Source of the DNA: Bradyrhizobium sp. SRS-191
GTDB taxonomy: Bacteria > Pseudomonadota > Alphaproteobacteria > Rhizobiales > Xanthobacteraceae
Direction: 5' to 3'
Length of the DNA stretch: 64,000 nt
Assembly (NCBI RefSeq): GCF_024586915.1
Contig: NZ_JANBVS010000025.1
Location: forward strand, 1-64,000
Both the position numbers and the translations under genes were made by a program. This document shows positions 34,330-42,271 of the stretch, one piece after another (position 1 is the stretch's first letter; the number at the start of each line of letters is the position of its first letter). Under the pieces are notes generated by a model. That model had not been told where the DNA came from. It saw nothing but the letters and a program-made list of their open reading frames with translations, and ran no database searches.

Positions 34330-34760
34330 TCATGACTGCTCCGCTCTTGTGCCGGCGGCGTGGCATTGCGGCCTCGCGGCGCCGTTGCGTCCGAGCTGTC
34401 CAGGTCGTTTCGCCCTTGCAAACAGAGGGCGCGGGGAATGCCGGGCGCTGGCCGCACCCATGGCCCGCCTGCAGAAAAAAAGCAGGCGGCAGTCACCACA
34501 GGTTCAGCCGAGACATCCCGGCATTCCCCGCGCGATGGTTTTAGCGGCTTATACGTCATCTCCCCGGGGACCGGCTCTCTTGCCCCCGTCACCCGCGCAA
34601 CGCGAAAGCGTTGTCGCGAACTTGGCCTCGGCGTCGGGAGACCAGGACCCTACGATTTCGCCGGCGCATCAGGCCCGTTCGTCCGCATGACCCATGGCCA
34701 TGCTGCGCGCCGATACGCCCACCGCATCCCACCCCGCGCGTCGTGACGATCGCGATGCGC
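34330..34760. repeat. Bradyrhizobium-type dispersed repeat with nested palindromes
   Basis: Non-coding block of about 430 bases. Two arms at 34429-34445 and 34517-34533 are perfect 17-base inverted repeats (GCGCGGGGAATGCCGGG). Inside them lies an A-rich hairpin: CCGCCTGC (34465-34472), a poly-A loop, and GCAGGCGG (34482-34489). A further small hairpin CAACGC-GAAA-GCGTTG is at 34598-34613. Its chance translations (for example the PACRKKAGGSHHRFSRD segment) resemble spurious proteins I remember being annotated many times in Bradyrhizobium and relatives, so this is probably a high-copy repeat. The outer limits are estimates. Confidence 0.6.
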
Positions 34761-35124
34761 CCCTCTTGGCGAGGCGGGACGAGGGCATACAAGCACAAAT
34801 TCGTATAAGACGAAATACATTTATTTCTGGCGAGACGACTGGACAGAGGTCATGTGACTGTGATGACGGACGAAATTAGTTTTTCGGCGCCCGGCTCTGG
34901 ATTGCGCGGCGGGTGCAGGCGGGAGCCTGCGGCGTGCGTGAGAGACGCGGCGTGGGGACGTGAGTCGCCCGTCGGGCAGGTGTGCGGTCGATGGTCGGTC
35001 GGCGAGGCCGTCGCGGCGCGGCGGCGGGCCGGCCTGACGCATTGCGCATGCCGATGGTGCGATCCGCCGAGCTTGGAGGGGCATGCGGTCCCTCGGGTCA
35101 GGCACCCAAGCTCGCCGCCGGCGG
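34761..35124. other. Gene-free stretch
   Basis: About 360 bases between the repeat and the RraA-family stop codon. A short A/T-rich patch (34790-34840) contains a small inverted repeat TTCGT-ATAAG-ACGAA. Reading frames here overlap the RraA gene or are Arg-rich. Nothing further is supported. Confidence 0.4.
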
Positions 35125-35757
35125 CTACCTGCCGTAGGCCCCCTGGTAACGGCCGGCACGGATGCTCGCCAGAATCTCCGCCTCCCGCTGCTCCTGCGCG
35201 CGCGCCGACTCGAGCAGCAGCGAAGCGCGCTGGGGCGCGAAGGCAACGACGCCGTCGGCATCGCCCACCACGACGTCGCCCGGCGCAACCACAAGGCCGC
35301 CGATGGAGACCGGCTCGTTGATTGCGCCCGGTCCGTTCTTGTAGGGACCCCGATGATTGGCGGCGCGAGCGAACACCGGAAACGGTGACGACATCAGCAC
35401 ACCGGAGTCGCGAATGGCGCCGTCGAGCACGATGCCGGCCGCGCCGCGTTGCTCGGCGATCGCGGCGATGATCTCGCCGACGAGCGCGCGCGTCTCGTCG
35501 CCGCCTCCATTGATGACGAGCACCTGACCGGGCTTGATCACATCGAGCGCGCGATGGACGAACAGGTTGTCTCCCGGCGCGGTGTTGACCGTGAGCGCGG
35601 TTCCGGCCATCGCCTGTCCCGTATAGAACGGCTTCAGGCCGGCCGCGCCCGGCAAACGCTCGAGGTTGTCGCTGATCACCGCCGTCGGGATCTGTCTGAA
35701 GGCCGCGATCAGCCCGGGATCGACCGCCGCAATCGGCGCCCGCTCGTTCTCACTCAT
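35125..35757 (-). CDS. RraA family protein (HMG/CHA aldolase-like)
   Basis: 210 residues of the RraA/4-hydroxy-4-methyl-2-oxoglutarate aldolase family. Typical features are the early PTAVISDNLERL, the central GDNLFVHRALDVIKPGQVLVI, and GAAGIVLDGAIRDSG with the Arg-Asp that binds metal and substrate. Family members are class II pyruvate aldolases or oxaloacetate decarboxylases; RNase E inhibition by E. coli RraA is a separate, unrelated-in-function role. GGAGGAGAG precedes the start. Divergent from the LysR gene across 126 bases, so probably its regulatory target. Confidence 0.88.
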   Translation of the reverse strand: MSENERAPIAAVDPGLIAAFRQIPTAVISDNLERLPGAAGLKPFYTGQAMAGTALTVNTAPGDNLFVHRALDVIKPGQVLVINGGGDETRALVGEIIAAIAEQRGAAGIVLDGAIRDSGVLMSSPFPVFARAANHRGPYKNGPGAINEPVSIGGLVVAPGDVVVGDADGVVAFAPQRASLLLESARAQEQREAEILASIRAGRYQGAYGR

Positions 35758-35847
35758 TGTCGCTCTCCTCCTCGATCACCAGGCTTGCCGTCGGATGGCT
35801 GCACAGGCAGCGGTGTAGGACTCGCGCCAAATTCAGAAAACAGATAA

Positions 35848-35867
35848 ATGACGATGTCATATCATCG
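35848..35867. promoter_or_regulatory. Overlapping palindromes between RraA-family and LysR genes
   Basis: ATGAC-GAT-GTCAT (35848-35860) overlaps CGATG-TCATAT-CATCG (35852-35867). They lie 17-36 bases upstream of the LysR start in the 126-base divergent gap, a usual place for a LysR-type autoregulatory operator. Functional role inferred. Confidence 0.45.
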
Positions 35868-35883
35868 CTTTTGAGAATGTCTC

Positions 35884-36783
35884 ATGATCACGCTGAAGCA
35901 GCTCGAGGCTCTGCATTGGATCGCGGAGCTCGGTACGTTCGAGCGCGCCGCGGTGAAGCTCAACACGACGCAATCTGCGATCTCCAAGCGTGTCCAGGAG
36001 CTCGAAGCGTCGGCGCGCGTTCCGCTGTTCGACCGCAGCCAGCGCGGCGCGCGCCTGACCGAACGGGGCGAGGAAATCCTCGCTTTGGGCCGCCAGATGC
36101 TGACGCTGCAGGAGCAGATCCTCGCATTGAGGGACGGGCGGCAGCCCCCAGCGCGCCGGCTGCGTCTCGGCGCGACGGAGCTGTCGGCGCTGACCTGGTT
36201 GCCGCGCCTGGTCTCCGCCATCCGGGAGGAGCATCCGGCCGTGGTGATCGAGCCTGAGGTGGAGACCACCCGCACGCTCTACGATCGCCTGATGGACGGC
36301 AGTGTGGACCTGATCGTGATTCCGGAGGTGTTTTCCGACCCGGATGTGACCTCGGTCAGGCTCGCCGAGGTGCAGAACGTCTGGACCGCGCGCCCCGGTC
36401 TGGTTCGGTCGCGTCGCCGTCTCGGATTCGAGGAGCTCGGGGAGTACACCCTCCTGATGCAGGGGCGCCGTTCCGGGCAGGGGCTCTACATCAATCGATG
36501 GCTGACGGCGAACGGCGTCGCCTTCAAGCGTGCGATTACGATCGACAATCTCACCGCTCTCGTCGGTCTCGCCGTGGCCGGCCTCGGAATCAGCTACCTT
36601 CCGCAACGTTGCTTCCGGCCCCTCTTTGCCGAGGGAAAGTTGTCCGTCGTGCCGGTGAGCCCGGCGCTTCCCGCCGTGCCGTATTCGGCGATGTATCGCA
36701 ACGACAGGCCGTCGGCGCTGACGGCCGTCGTGGCCGAACTGGCGCGCAGGACCTGCGACTTCAGCCGCCAGCTACAGGGCTAG
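35884..36783 (+). CDS. LysR-family transcriptional regulator
   Basis: 299 residues, the standard LysR length. N-terminal winged helix: LKQLEALHWIAELGTFERAA then LNTTQSAISKRVQELEA (residues 4-45), followed by PLFDRSQRGARLTERGEEIL. Residues from about 93 form the effector-binding domain (RLRLGATELSALTWLPRLV). Divergently transcribed from the RraA-family gene and 133 bases upstream of a periplasmic binding protein; these are the likely targets. Effector unknown. Confidence 0.93.
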   Translation: MITLKQLEALHWIAELGTFERAAVKLNTTQSAISKRVQELEASARVPLFDRSQRGARLTERGEEILALGRQMLTLQEQILALRDGRQPPARRLRLGATELSALTWLPRLVSAIREEHPAVVIEPEVETTRTLYDRLMDGSVDLIVIPEVFSDPDVTSVRLAEVQNVWTARPGLVRSRRRLGFEELGEYTLLMQGRRSGQGLYINRWLTANGVAFKRAITIDNLTALVGLAVAGLGISYLPQRCFRPLFAEGKLSVVPVSPALPAVPYSAMYRNDRPSALTAVVAELARRTCDFSRQLQG

Positions 36784-36793
36784 ACGTTCGGGA

Positions 36794-36816
36794 TCCAAAA
36801 GACATCACTTTTTGGA
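36794..36816. promoter_or_regulatory. TCCAAAA-N9-TTTTGGA inverted repeat
   Basis: Seven-base arms TCCAAAA (36794-36800) and TTTTGGA (36810-36816), just after the LysR stop and 100 bases before the binding-protein gene. It may be an operator or a weak terminator; it has no T-run beyond its own arm. Confidence 0.4.
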
Positions 36817-36916
36817 ATGAACGCGGGAGCGTTTTTATCCCTTTTCATCGCGGTCGGCCGAAGCGAGGCTGCGGCCCGCTGCGGTATGCAGGGAATGACG
36901 ACGAGGAGAGGCTTCG

Positions 36917-37825
36917 ATGCGCCGATGGGGATGCGTCCTGACACTGGTTCTGGCGGCGAATGCCGCCTGCGCCGAGGAGCTGAGCGGGACGCTGCAGAAG
37001 ATCAAGGAAACCGGCCGGATCGCGGTCGCCTTCCAGGAGTCCGCGGTGCCCTTCAGCTATCTCGACGGCAACCAGAAGCCGGTCGGCTACGCGCTCGACA
37101 TCTGCGCGCGGATTGCCGACGCCGTGAAGCGGGAGCTCGGGCTGCCCAACCTCGTGGTCGAGACCGTTCCGGTTACCTCGTCCACCCGCATTCCGCTGAT
37201 GACCAACGGCACCATTGACCTTCTGTGCGCCTCCACCACCAACAACGCGGAGCGCCAGAAGCTCGTCACCTTCACCAACACGCATTTTCTGAGCGCGACG
37301 CGCTTCGCCGCCAAGGCATCGAGCTCGCTGCGGCGGATCGACGATTTGAAGGGCAAGACGGCCGTTGCGATCGCCGGGTCGACCAACATCGCGCAATTGA
37401 ACAAGGTCAATGTCGAGCGCAAGCTCGGCGTCACCATCGTTCCGGCCAAGGACCAGGCCGAGGCTTTCCTGATGCTCGAGACCGATCGGGCCCAGGCCTA
37501 TGTGCTCGACGACGTCCAGCTTGCGGTCGCGATCGCCCGCTCCAAGGAGCCGGCGGCCTACGTCATCAGCGAGGATGCTTTCTCGAAGGCCGAGCCATTC
37601 GGCATCATGCTGCGCAAGGATGATGCCCCGTTCAAGGCCGTCGCCGACCGCGTCACGGCCGAGCTGTATCAGAGCCCGGAGATCGAAAAGCTCTACAAGA
37701 CGTGGTTCGAATCGCCGGTGCCGCCGACCGGGACCAATTTCAACTATCCGATGCCGGCCGCGTTGCGGGCTGCATTCAAGAAGCCCAGCAGCAGTCCCGA
37801 TCCGGATGCCTATGCAGCCGAATGA
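36917..37825 (+). CDS. Periplasmic amino-acid-type substrate-binding protein (SBP family 3)
   Basis: 302 residues with a short signal peptide (MRRWGCVLTLVLAANAACA, cleavage near residue 19). The body matches glutamate/aspartate-type binding proteins: GRIAVAFQESAVPFSYLDGN, PVGYALDICARIADAV, TNGTIDLLCASTTNNAERQK and DDLKGKTAVAIAGSTN. GAGGAGAGG precedes the start. No permease or ATPase follows (the next gene is convergent), so it is an orphan binding protein that must share a transporter encoded elsewhere. Probably controlled by the adjacent LysR regulator. Confidence 0.9.
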   Translation: MRRWGCVLTLVLAANAACAEELSGTLQKIKETGRIAVAFQESAVPFSYLDGNQKPVGYALDICARIADAVKRELGLPNLVVETVPVTSSTRIPLMTNGTIDLLCASTTNNAERQKLVTFTNTHFLSATRFAAKASSSLRRIDDLKGKTAVAIAGSTNIAQLNKVNVERKLGVTIVPAKDQAEAFLMLETDRAQAYVLDDVQLAVAIARSKEPAAYVISEDAFSKAEPFGIMLRKDDAPFKAVADRVTAELYQSPEIEKLYKTWFESPVPPTGTNFNYPMPAALRAAFKKPSSSPDPDAYAAE

Positions 37826-37886
37826 GGCGACGGATCGCGTCGGGTGATCCGGCCGGCGGTGACAATTCTCGTCGGCGGTTCGCCGT

Positions 37887-38912
37887 TTACTGTCGCGCGG
37901 CCGTCAATTGCTGCCGGTAGCGTTCGGCGTCCCAGTTGAGCAGCATCTGCTCATGATGCGACGACAGATAGCGGATGTCGGCTGACAGCGGCAGGCGGCT
38001 GGTCACCAGCGCGAGGCAGCTCAGCATCGCCTCGGCGCCAGGGTTCGCGTCGCTGCGGATGATGGCGCCGAGACCCGGCGCCAGTGCCGCGACGGGCGCG
38101 GGGAGGCCGGTTGCCTCGGCGCGGGCAAGCATTGTGGCGAGACCGTCGGCGCCTTCGATCGTCGGCAGGCCCGGGCCGAGAAACACGACGTGGTCCGGAT
38201 ATAGCGAGCCGCCGGTCGCGATGGCGCGGCTGAACGGATCGGTGGCGATGCCGTGGCACGCGGCATCCGCTGGCAGGCGATACGCGGTGCCGGCACAGAG
38301 ACGTTGCAAGGCCGCGTCATCCGCCGCGGGCGTCGCGCGCACCGGCAATGCCAGCCGCGTCTCCACGTCATGCACCAGCGCCTCGGCCGCATCGCTGGTC
38401 TCGGCGCCGACGACGAGGCCGTGATTGCCGAGGATCAGGACATCGACGGTCTCTCGCGCCACGATCGCGCTGACCGCGCGCGCCAGCGGCAGGCCGGGGT
38501 GGTAGTAGTCGAGATCGCGCCACGCGAGCCCGTCGAGCCGCGCCGCGAACTCATCGCGCGCATCGCGCCGTGCCGCCCAGGCAATGGTATTGACGGCATG
38601 AACGTGCAGCACGACCCGGTGCGGCATCAGCGCATGCAGCGAGGTCTCGATCGAAGCGCGCAGGGGGCCGGGGGCGGCGAGCGGGATGCGCTCGTCGTCG
38701 CGAGCGAGCGCTTCGCGCGCCGCCGTCAGCAGCACCGGCACGAAGATGTCTTTCTCATTGGCGTCGGACAGCCAGGTGCCGGACGCCTTCACCCAGAGGA
38801 CATCGTCGTCCTTGACCGAGGAGTTGCCGCCGGCGCCCTGCACCAGCAGCATGTTGCGGCCGACGCGCGCCGACATCCGGCGCAACGCACTGAGCTCATC
38901 GGGTTCGCGCAT
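37887..38912 (-). CDS. Class II aldolase/adducin family protein (first)
   Basis: 341 residues. The N-terminal two thirds have the class II (zinc) aldolase fold: QGAGGNSSVKDDDVLWVKASGT, the Glu in ASIETSLHA, zinc ligands in LHVHAVNT and the later GNHGLVVGAETSDAA. A C-terminal extension of about 130 residues makes it longer than the roughly 215-residue L-fuculose-phosphate type and resembles the longer sugar-phosphate aldolases found with FGGY kinases. GAAGGAGA precedes the start, 12 bases after the HAD stop. Third gene of the kinase-HAD-aldolase operon; probably cleaves the phosphorylated sugar from the kinase. Confidence 0.87.
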   Translation of the reverse strand: MREPDELSALRRMSARVGRNMLLVQGAGGNSSVKDDDVLWVKASGTWLSDANEKDIFVPVLLTAAREALARDDERIPLAAPGPLRASIETSLHALMPHRVVLHVHAVNTIAWAARRDARDEFAARLDGLAWRDLDYYHPGLPLARAVSAIVARETVDVLILGNHGLVVGAETSDAAEALVHDVETRLALPVRATPAADDAALQRLCAGTAYRLPADAACHGIATDPFSRAIATGGSLYPDHVVFLGPGLPTIEGADGLATMLARAEATGLPAPVAALAPGLGAIIRSDANPGAEAMLSCLALVTSRLPLSADIRYLSSHHEQMLLNWDAERYRQQLTAARQ

Positions 38913-38924
38913 GGTTCGTCTCCT

Positions 38925-39794
38925 TCACCAGCTCAGCTGCTGCATCGTCCAATTCGGCATGCGACTGGCGGACGCCGCGAGTTTTCGCGTGGCCGCGGCC
39001 AGATCAGGCGCGCCCGCGAGAGCCGTGCGATGCACGCCATCGGCGAGCAGCAGGCTCTGCAGGCCCATGGCGCGCGCGCCGGCAACGTCGTGGTCGAGCG
39101 AGTCGCCGATCATCAGCACGCGACGTGGATCGGGATGCCCGAGCTGCTCCAGCGCCGCCTCGAAGATCGGGGCGTGCGGTTTGCCGACGAAGGTCACCGC
39201 GCCGCCGAGCCATTCATAAGCGCGCGCCAGCGTGCCGGGCGCGGAGACGAGGCCGCTCGTACCGAACATCATCAGGTCGGGATTGGCGCAGATCATCGGC
39301 AGGCCGCGCGCCGCCGCCTGCGCGAAGGGTTCACGCCAGAGATCGGGCTCGGCGAGATCGTCATCCAATCCGCCGAGCAGGATGAAGTCGGCCTCCCTGA
39401 TGTCGTCGACGGTCACGATGTCCAAGTCTTCGATCAAGGAGCGGTCGCCGCCGCGGCTGATCAGGAAGCAGGTGTCGCCGCAATCCGTGAAGGGCGCGCG
39501 CGTCCGGTCGCGCAATCCGGCCCATGTGACCTCGCCCGAGGTCAGGATGCCGTCATAGGTCGCGCTGGACACACCGAGGCGCGCCAGCCGCTCGGCATTC
39601 GAGCGCGCCCGCTTGCCGGAATTGGACAGCACCAGGATGGGCTTGTGAGCCCGCTTCAGTTTGGCGAGGCAATCCAGCGCGGCGGGAAACACGGTGCGGC
39701 CGTCATGCAAGGTGCCCCATTGGTCGAGCAGCACGTGATCGAACCGGTCGGCAATCGCCGAGAGGCCGCCGATCTCACAAGCCGCGGCGGTCAT
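38925..39794 (-). CDS. HAD-superfamily subfamily IIA hydrolase (TIGR01459-like)
   Basis: 289 residues. HAD motif I DHVLLDQWGTLHDG (here the second motif Asp is replaced by Trp-Gly-Thr spacing DQWGTL, as usual in this subgroup), motif II VLSNSGKR, a C2a cap, and motif III/IV KPHAPIFEAAL and IGDSLDHDVAGARAMG. Such proteins dephosphorylate small sugar phosphates. Overlaps the kinase stop codon by four bases (ATGA on this strand), so it is made together with a sugar kinase. Confidence 0.88.
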   Translation of the reverse strand: MTAAACEIGGLSAIADRFDHVLLDQWGTLHDGRTVFPAALDCLAKLKRAHKPILVLSNSGKRARSNAERLARLGVSSATYDGILTSGEVTWAGLRDRTRAPFTDCGDTCFLISRGGDRSLIEDLDIVTVDDIREADFILLGGLDDDLAEPDLWREPFAQAAARGLPMICANPDLMMFGTSGLVSAPGTLARAYEWLGGAVTFVGKPHAPIFEAALEQLGHPDPRRVLMIGDSLDHDVAGARAMGLQSLLLADGVHRTALAGAPDLAAATRKLAASASRMPNWTMQQLSW

Positions 39795-41065
39795 TGCGGC
39801 GGCCCCTGCAAGGCGAGCAGCGCGGTGCCGTAGCTCGCTTCCGTCTGCGTGGCGACGCTGACGGGCACGCCGATGACGCGTTCGCGGATATCAGTCCAGG
39901 CCGGATTCCTGGCGCCGCCGCCGATGCTGATCACCCGCCGCAGCGCGGGTGCGCCGAGCGCCTGCAGGCGTCGATAGGCGAGCGCCTCGACGTTGGCGAT
40001 GCCTTCGAGCAGCGCCTGGAAGAAGCGGAGATCGTCCGGCGGTCGCGGCGTGATCCGCGGCGCCAGTGCGGGATCGGCGATCGGGAAACGTTCGCCGGGC
40101 TTGGGCAGCGGATAGTAATCGAGCCCGGTCGGATCGTTTGGCGATAGCAGCGGTGTCATCCGGTCCATGTCGGCGGTGGAGAAATGCGCCAGCAGCGCGG
40201 CGCCGCCGGTGTTCGATGCGCCGCCGGCGAGCCATTTGTCGCCGAGCCGGTGCGAGTACACGCCCTGATCGGCGGCGAAGATCGGCTGCGTCGCGACCAG
40301 CTTCACCACCATCGTCGTGCCGAGCGAGGTTACCGCATCGCCTGGTGTATCGGCTCCGGTGGCGATGAAGGCAGCCACGCCGTCGGTGGTACCGGCCACG
40401 ATGCGCGCGGACGGGGACAGCCCGAGCGCACGCGCGATCCCCGCATCGATGTCCGCGAACGGCGTGCCCGGCACCAGGATGGTCGGCAGGACGCCGCGGG
40501 GGACGCCGAGCTGATCGAACCAATCCGGCCAGCAGCGTTTGACCGGGTCATAGCCGAGCTTGAGCGCGTTGTTCTCGTCGCTGACGCCGTGCCGCCCCGC
40601 CAGCCGTCCGGCGATCCAGTCGGCCTGATGCACGACGCGCCATGCGCCTGACGTCGTGGACATGAGATGCAGCAGCTTGGCGAGCGGGCTGCTGGTGCCA
40701 TGCGCGCCGCTCTCCGGCGGCGCGACCGCTGCGATACGTCGCGCCTCTTCGACCGCGCGCGCATCGTTGTACATCAGGCCGGGTGAGCAGGGCCGTCCGC
40801 CGGCATCGATCAGCAGCAGCGTGCCCGATGTGCCGTCGACCGCGATGCGCGCCACGGCGCCGAGATCGACGCGCTCGCCGAGCTGGTGCAGCGCGGCGAC
40901 CGTGGCCTGCCACCACAGCTCCGGATCCTGCTCGACCGCGTTGCCGTTCTGAACAGGCGCCGCGAGCGGCACGGCGGCGGTGCCCTGGATCGCGCCGCTG
41001 CTATCGAGTGCGGAGGCGCGCACGCCGCTCGTTCCGACGTCGATCCCGACAAACAACTCCCTCAT
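39791..41065 (-). CDS. FGGY-family carbohydrate kinase (first)
   Basis: 424 residues from the ATG at 41065 (AGAGG just upstream on this strand). A much longer open frame to 42061 overlaps the regulator and is not used. N-terminal phosphate motif GIDVGTSGVRASALD and the VDGTSGTLLLID segment with the catalytic Asp are typical; the C-terminal ATP site is seen in GGASNTGGAAL and ISIGGGARNPAW. Shorter than the usual 480-520 residues, as in some ribulokinase-like or xylulokinase-like subgroups. First gene of the leftward operon, divergent from the SorC regulator. Confidence 0.88.
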   Translation of the reverse strand: MRELFVGIDVGTSGVRASALDSSGAIQGTAAVPLAAPVQNGNAVEQDPELWWQATVAALHQLGERVDLGAVARIAVDGTSGTLLLIDAGGRPCSPGLMYNDARAVEEARRIAAVAPPESGAHGTSSPLAKLLHLMSTTSGAWRVVHQADWIAGRLAGRHGVSDENNALKLGYDPVKRCWPDWFDQLGVPRGVLPTILVPGTPFADIDAGIARALGLSPSARIVAGTTDGVAAFIATGADTPGDAVTSLGTTMVVKLVATQPIFAADQGVYSHRLGDKWLAGGASNTGGAALLAHFSTADMDRMTPLLSPNDPTGLDYYPLPKPGERFPIADPALAPRITPRPPDDLRFFQALLEGIANVEALAYRRLQALGAPALRRVISIGGGARNPAWTDIRERVIGVPVSVATQTEASYGTALLALQGPPQ

Positions 41066-41170
41066 GCGACCTCTTCTCGTTCTGATGGGGCGAGCATGCC
41101 GATGCTCGCCTGGACCGTCATCCCTGACGCACCGCAGCACGTTTGGGGGATTGACGGCCGGATCGGCGTC

Positions 41171-41205
41171 TGCAATTTTTTGCAAGACGTGAAGAAATTT
41201 GCAAG
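41171..41205. promoter_or_regulatory. Candidate SorC operator (TGCAA/TTTGCAAG repeats)
   Basis: In the 180-base gap between the first kinase and the SorC gene, TGCAA-TTTT-TTGCA (41171-41184) is an inverted repeat, and TTTGCAAG occurs twice as a direct repeat (41179-41186 and 41198-41205). The cluster is 41-75 bases upstream of the chosen SorC start. Suitable for controlling both divergent operons; binding is inferred. Confidence 0.45.
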
Positions 41206-41245
41206 CAGGCAATCCGGCGTGACGACAGCTTCCGACAGGGCGCCC

Positions 41246-42235
41246 ATGATCGACGGCGAGGCATCGCTCGCGACGCGCGCGGCGTGGCTGTATTTTGCGG
41301 CCGGGCTGACGCAGTCGGAGGTCGCGGACCGCCTGAACATCCAGAGCACCAAGGCGCATCGCCTGATCGCCCGCGCCAGCCGCGAGGGCATGATCCGCGT
41401 CTTCGTCGAGGGGCCGGTCGCCGAATGCGTGGCGCTGGAGAATGCATTGGCCGATCGCTACGGCCTCGATTTCTGCCGCGTCGCGCCGGATCTCGGCGAG
41501 GGCGATCTGCCGCTGAAGGCGCTGGCTCTCGAGGGCGCGAGCTTCCTGCGCCAGGTGCTGGAGCGCGGCGACGACAAGATCATCGGCGTCGGCCATGGCC
41601 GCACGCTCGCAGCCGTGGTGGCGCAGTTGCCGCAGACGCCGGCGCGCGACGTGCAGTTCGTGTCGCTGCTCGGCGGCCTCACGCGCAAATTCGCCGCCAA
41701 TCCGTTCGACGTGATCCATCGTCTCGCCGAGCGCACCGGCGCTGAGGCCTATCTGCTGCCGGTGCCGGTGTTTGCGAACTCCGTCGCCGACCGCCGCGTG
41801 CTGATGCAGCAGTTCGGCATCGCCGACGTGTTCGCGCTGGCGCAGCAGGCGTCGCTGCTGTTCGTCGGCATCGGCCAGATCCACGCCGACGGCTTCCTGG
41901 TGTCGAGCGGCATGATCAAGCCCGACGAGGTCGTCGAGCTGAAGCGCGCCGGCGCCTGCGCCGACCTGCTCGGGCACTTCTTCAATGCCCAGGGCGAACT
42001 GCTCGATCTCGATCTCTCCGCGCGTGCCACCTCGATGGCCGCGAGCGATTTGAAGAAACACCGCATCGTCGCCATCGGTGGCGGCGAGGCGAAGATCACG
42101 GCCCTGCGCGCGGTGCTGCGCAGCGGCTTTCTGAACGGCCTCATCATCGATGAGGTGACCGCTCAGGCACTATCTACCGACAAGCCGGAGAAAACATCCG
42201 GTCAGACTAAAAACAAAAGTCGGAAGGGCAGGTAA
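41246..42235 (+). CDS. SorC-family sugar-binding transcriptional regulator
   Basis: 329 residues from the ATG at 41246 (a GTG at 41219 is possible). The N-terminal helix-turn-helix (LTQSEVADRLNIQSTKAHRLIARA, quoted in part as TQSEVADRLNIQSTKAHRL, about residues 22-41) is followed by the SorC/DeoR effector domain with GVGHGRTLAAVV, SLLGGLTRKFA and FVGIGQIHADGFLV. EryD, the regulator of rhizobial/Brucella erythritol genes, is of this family. It sits between two divergent sugar-catabolic operons and 36 bases upstream of the transporter genes, so it probably controls both in response to the sugar or its phosphate. Confidence 0.92.
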   Translation: MIDGEASLATRAAWLYFAAGLTQSEVADRLNIQSTKAHRLIARASREGMIRVFVEGPVAECVALENALADRYGLDFCRVAPDLGEGDLPLKALALEGASFLRQVLERGDDKIIGVGHGRTLAAVVAQLPQTPARDVQFVSLLGGLTRKFAANPFDVIHRLAERTGAEAYLLPVPVFANSVADRRVLMQQFGIADVFALAQQASLLFVGIGQIHADGFLVSSGMIKPDEVVELKRAGACADLLGHFFNAQGELLDLDLSARATSMAASDLKKHRIVAIGGGEAKITALRAVLRSGFLNGLIIDEVTAQALSTDKPEKTSGQTKNKSRKGR

Positions 42236-42271
42236 CGCGACCAACTTCTATAAAAACAAAGGGAGGGTTGA

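Noticed and set aside
34200..34808. Several 65-131-residue frames in the repeat
   Set aside because: Proline/arginine-rich readings of a palindromic repeat. Similar spurious proteins are common in Bradyrhizobium annotations.
34820..35320. Plus-strand frame of about 155 residues
   Set aside because: Its second half is antisense to the RraA-family gene; low-complexity Arg/Pro sequence.
41066..42061. N-terminal extension of the first FGGY kinase to 756 residues
   Set aside because: The extension is antisense to the SorC regulator and has no kinase motif; the kinase proper begins with MRELFVGIDVGTSG at 41065 with a ribosome site.
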